Origin: Micrococcaceae bacterium Sec5.1
GTDB lineage: Bacteria; Actinomycetota; Actinomycetes; Actinomycetales; Micrococcaceae
Length of the DNA: 64,000 bases
Direction of reading: 5' to 3'
NCBI GenBank assembly: GCA_039636795.1
Contig: CP143430.1
Location: 2,294,001-2,358,000, forward strand
The position numbers and the translations under genes were made by a program. The notes below the pieces were generated by a model, which saw only the letters and a list, made by a program, of their open reading frames with translations, did not search any database and had not been told where the DNA came from. The stretch's first letter is position 1. Each line of letters starts with the position of its first letter. This document shows positions 62,999-64,000 of the stretch, piece after piece.

Positions 62999-64000
62999 AT
63001 GACTACGAACACTGACGGAATCAAGAAAACCGCCATCCGTGCCACTCTGGCAGATGACGGCGTTTCGCGCCGGGGGCTCATGAAACTGACCGGGGCCGGC
63101 GCCGCCGTGCTCGGGCTCTCCGCTGTTGCGGGCATGGCAACGGCGGGTGCAGCCTCCGCGGCGCCCGGCGCATCCCGCAAGGACCTGGAACCCGGAGACA
63201 CCTCGAACGGTGCGGACAACTTTTACACCAGTGACCAGGTCACGGTACGGAAGGTCTCCTTCAAGAACCAGTACCAGATGAAGGTTGTGGGGAACCTCTT
63301 CGTCCCGAATAACCTGGAGCGTAGGCTGAGCAACCCGGCCCTTGTGGTGGGCCACCCGATGGGCGCAGTGAAGGAACAGAGCGCCAACCTCTACGCCACC
63401 AAAATGGCCGAACAGGGCTTTGTCACGTTGTCCTTCGATTTGTCCTTCTGGGGCGAAAGCGCCGGCACACCGGGCAACGCCGTCTCACCGGACATCTACG
63501 CCGAGGATTTCAGCGCAGCGGTGGACTACTTGCGCTCCCTTTCCTTCGTTGACCAGGAACGCATCGGAGCTATTGGCATTTGCGGCAGCGGCAGCTTCGT
63601 CCTCAGCGCGGCCAAGATCGACCCGCGCATCAAGGTCATCGCCACGGTGAGCATGTATGACATGGGGGCCGCAAACCGCGACGGACTCCGCAAGTCCGTG
63701 ACCCTGGAACAGCGCAAGGAGTTCCTCGCGAACGCTGCCGCGCAGCGTGATGTGGAGTTCGACGGCGGCAAGCTCGCCTACACAGGCGGCACCCCTGAGG
63801 TGCTCACTCCGGATTCGACCGACGTGGACCGGGAATTCTACGACTTCTACCGCACTGCCCGCGGCTGGTGCCCGAACACGACGACGCACCCGGCCCTGGC
63901 GACGAACACGAAGTTCATGACGTTCTACCCGTTCAACGACATGGACCTGCTCGCACCGCGGCCGCTGCTGTTCATCACCGGGGACCAAGCGCATTCGCGC
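62999..64000 (+). CDS. Tat-exported alpha/beta hydrolase (partial, runs off end)
   Basis: 334 codons to the window edge with no stop. The N-terminus has a twin-arginine signal SRRGLMKLTGAGAAVLGLSAVAG ending near ASA-AP (about residue 55). Then comes an alpha/beta hydrolase domain: LVVGHPMGAVKEQSA oxyanion region, FDLSFWGESAG, and an elbow GICGSGSF with Cys in the usual nucleophile position, as in dienelactone-hydrolase relatives. FITGD near the end begins the acidic-residue strand. It would act outside the membrane on an ester or amide. The catalytic His lies beyond the window. Confidence 0.85.
   Translation, partial: MTTNTDGIKKTAIRATLADDGVSRRGLMKLTGAGAAVLGLSAVAGMATAGAASAAPGASRKDLEPGDTSNGADNFYTSDQVTVRKVSFKNQYQMKVVGNLFVPNNLERRLSNPALVVGHPMGAVKEQSANLYATKMAEQGFVTLSFDLSFWGESAGTPGNAVSPDIYAEDFSAAVDYLRSLSFVDQERIGAIGICGSGSFVLSAAKIDPRIKVIATVSMYDMGAANRDGLRKSVTLEQRKEFLANAAAQRDVEFDGGKLAYTGGTPEVLTPDSTDVDREFYDFYRTARGWCPNTTTHPALATNTKFMTFYPFNDMDLLAPRPLLFITGDQAHSR

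Overview
The window looks like a chromosomal or plasmid catabolic region of a high-GC actinobacterium, most likely a member of the Micrococcaceae (Arthrobacter, Pseudarthrobacter or Paenarthrobacter type). This is a judgement from codon use, protein style and gene families; no rRNA or tRNA gene is present to fix it. It is packed with oxidoreductases (SDR, zinc MDR, aldehyde dehydrogenases), cupins, IclR regulators, MFS carriers and one large ABC importer: the content of a carbon-source degradation supercluster, probably for a sugar-acid-like or polyol-like compound. The substrate cannot be read from the sequence.

Layout. 0-12.7 kb: an SDR gene followed by a broken partner SDR, an MFS gene, an ADH/ALDH/MFS operon (minus) facing an IclR gene, gene remnants, a zinc dehydrogenase and an aldo/keto reductase. 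12.8-24.1 kb: an operon SDR-ALDH-HpcH aldolase-ketopantoate-reductase-like (minus), and a 2-kb cassette (cupin and SDR genes with their shared promoter) present twice as an almost perfect inverted repeat (16096-18124 and 22104-24120). Between the copies lie an Asp/Glu racemase-family gene, a class II aldolase and a four-carbon-acid-sugar kinase. 24.3-34.4 kb: two related blocks IclR-ALDH, one joined to SDR and a sugar-porter MFS gene, the other to a zinc ADH, with two small cupins between them. 34.7-46 kb: MmgE/PrpD, three tandem sugar-binding lipoprotein genes, a permease, a fused ATPase-permease, a SnoaL-like gene and an unknown gene. 46-56 kb: an IS3 remnant, ALDH, MFS, a second MmgE/PrpD, SMP-30 lactonase, SDR, a fourth IclR gene, an IS481 remnant and a UspA gene. 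56-64 kb: housekeeping-like flank with an MFS pseudogene, a GH15-like debranching enzyme, a Bcr/CflA MFS gene, a second decayed SDR pair, DUF2255, and a Tat-exported alpha/beta hydrolase that runs off the end.

How it works together. The main discovery is a shared control element. A 19-bp palindrome, TATCCY-N7-GGGATA, occurs eleven times in about 54 kb. Nearly always it lies in a promoter region, often between divergent operons, and in most copies it is placed so that it fills the spacer of a TTGAC-N18-TATNNT promoter. It precedes the carriers, the ABC system, most of the dehydrogenase operons, the cupin cassettes, one MmgE/PrpD gene, an unknown gene and the UspA gene, so the window behaves as one regulon. 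Two IclR paralogues with the same recognition-helix sequence (24335-25147 and 30924-31793) are the best candidates for its regulators. The inverted cassette gives the same promoter to four different transcription units. A probable flow is uptake by the ABC importer and MFS carriers, oxidation by SDR/MDR/ALDH enzymes, lactone opening by SMP-30, phosphorylation by the kinase, and cleavage by the class II and HpcH aldolases. That order is inference.
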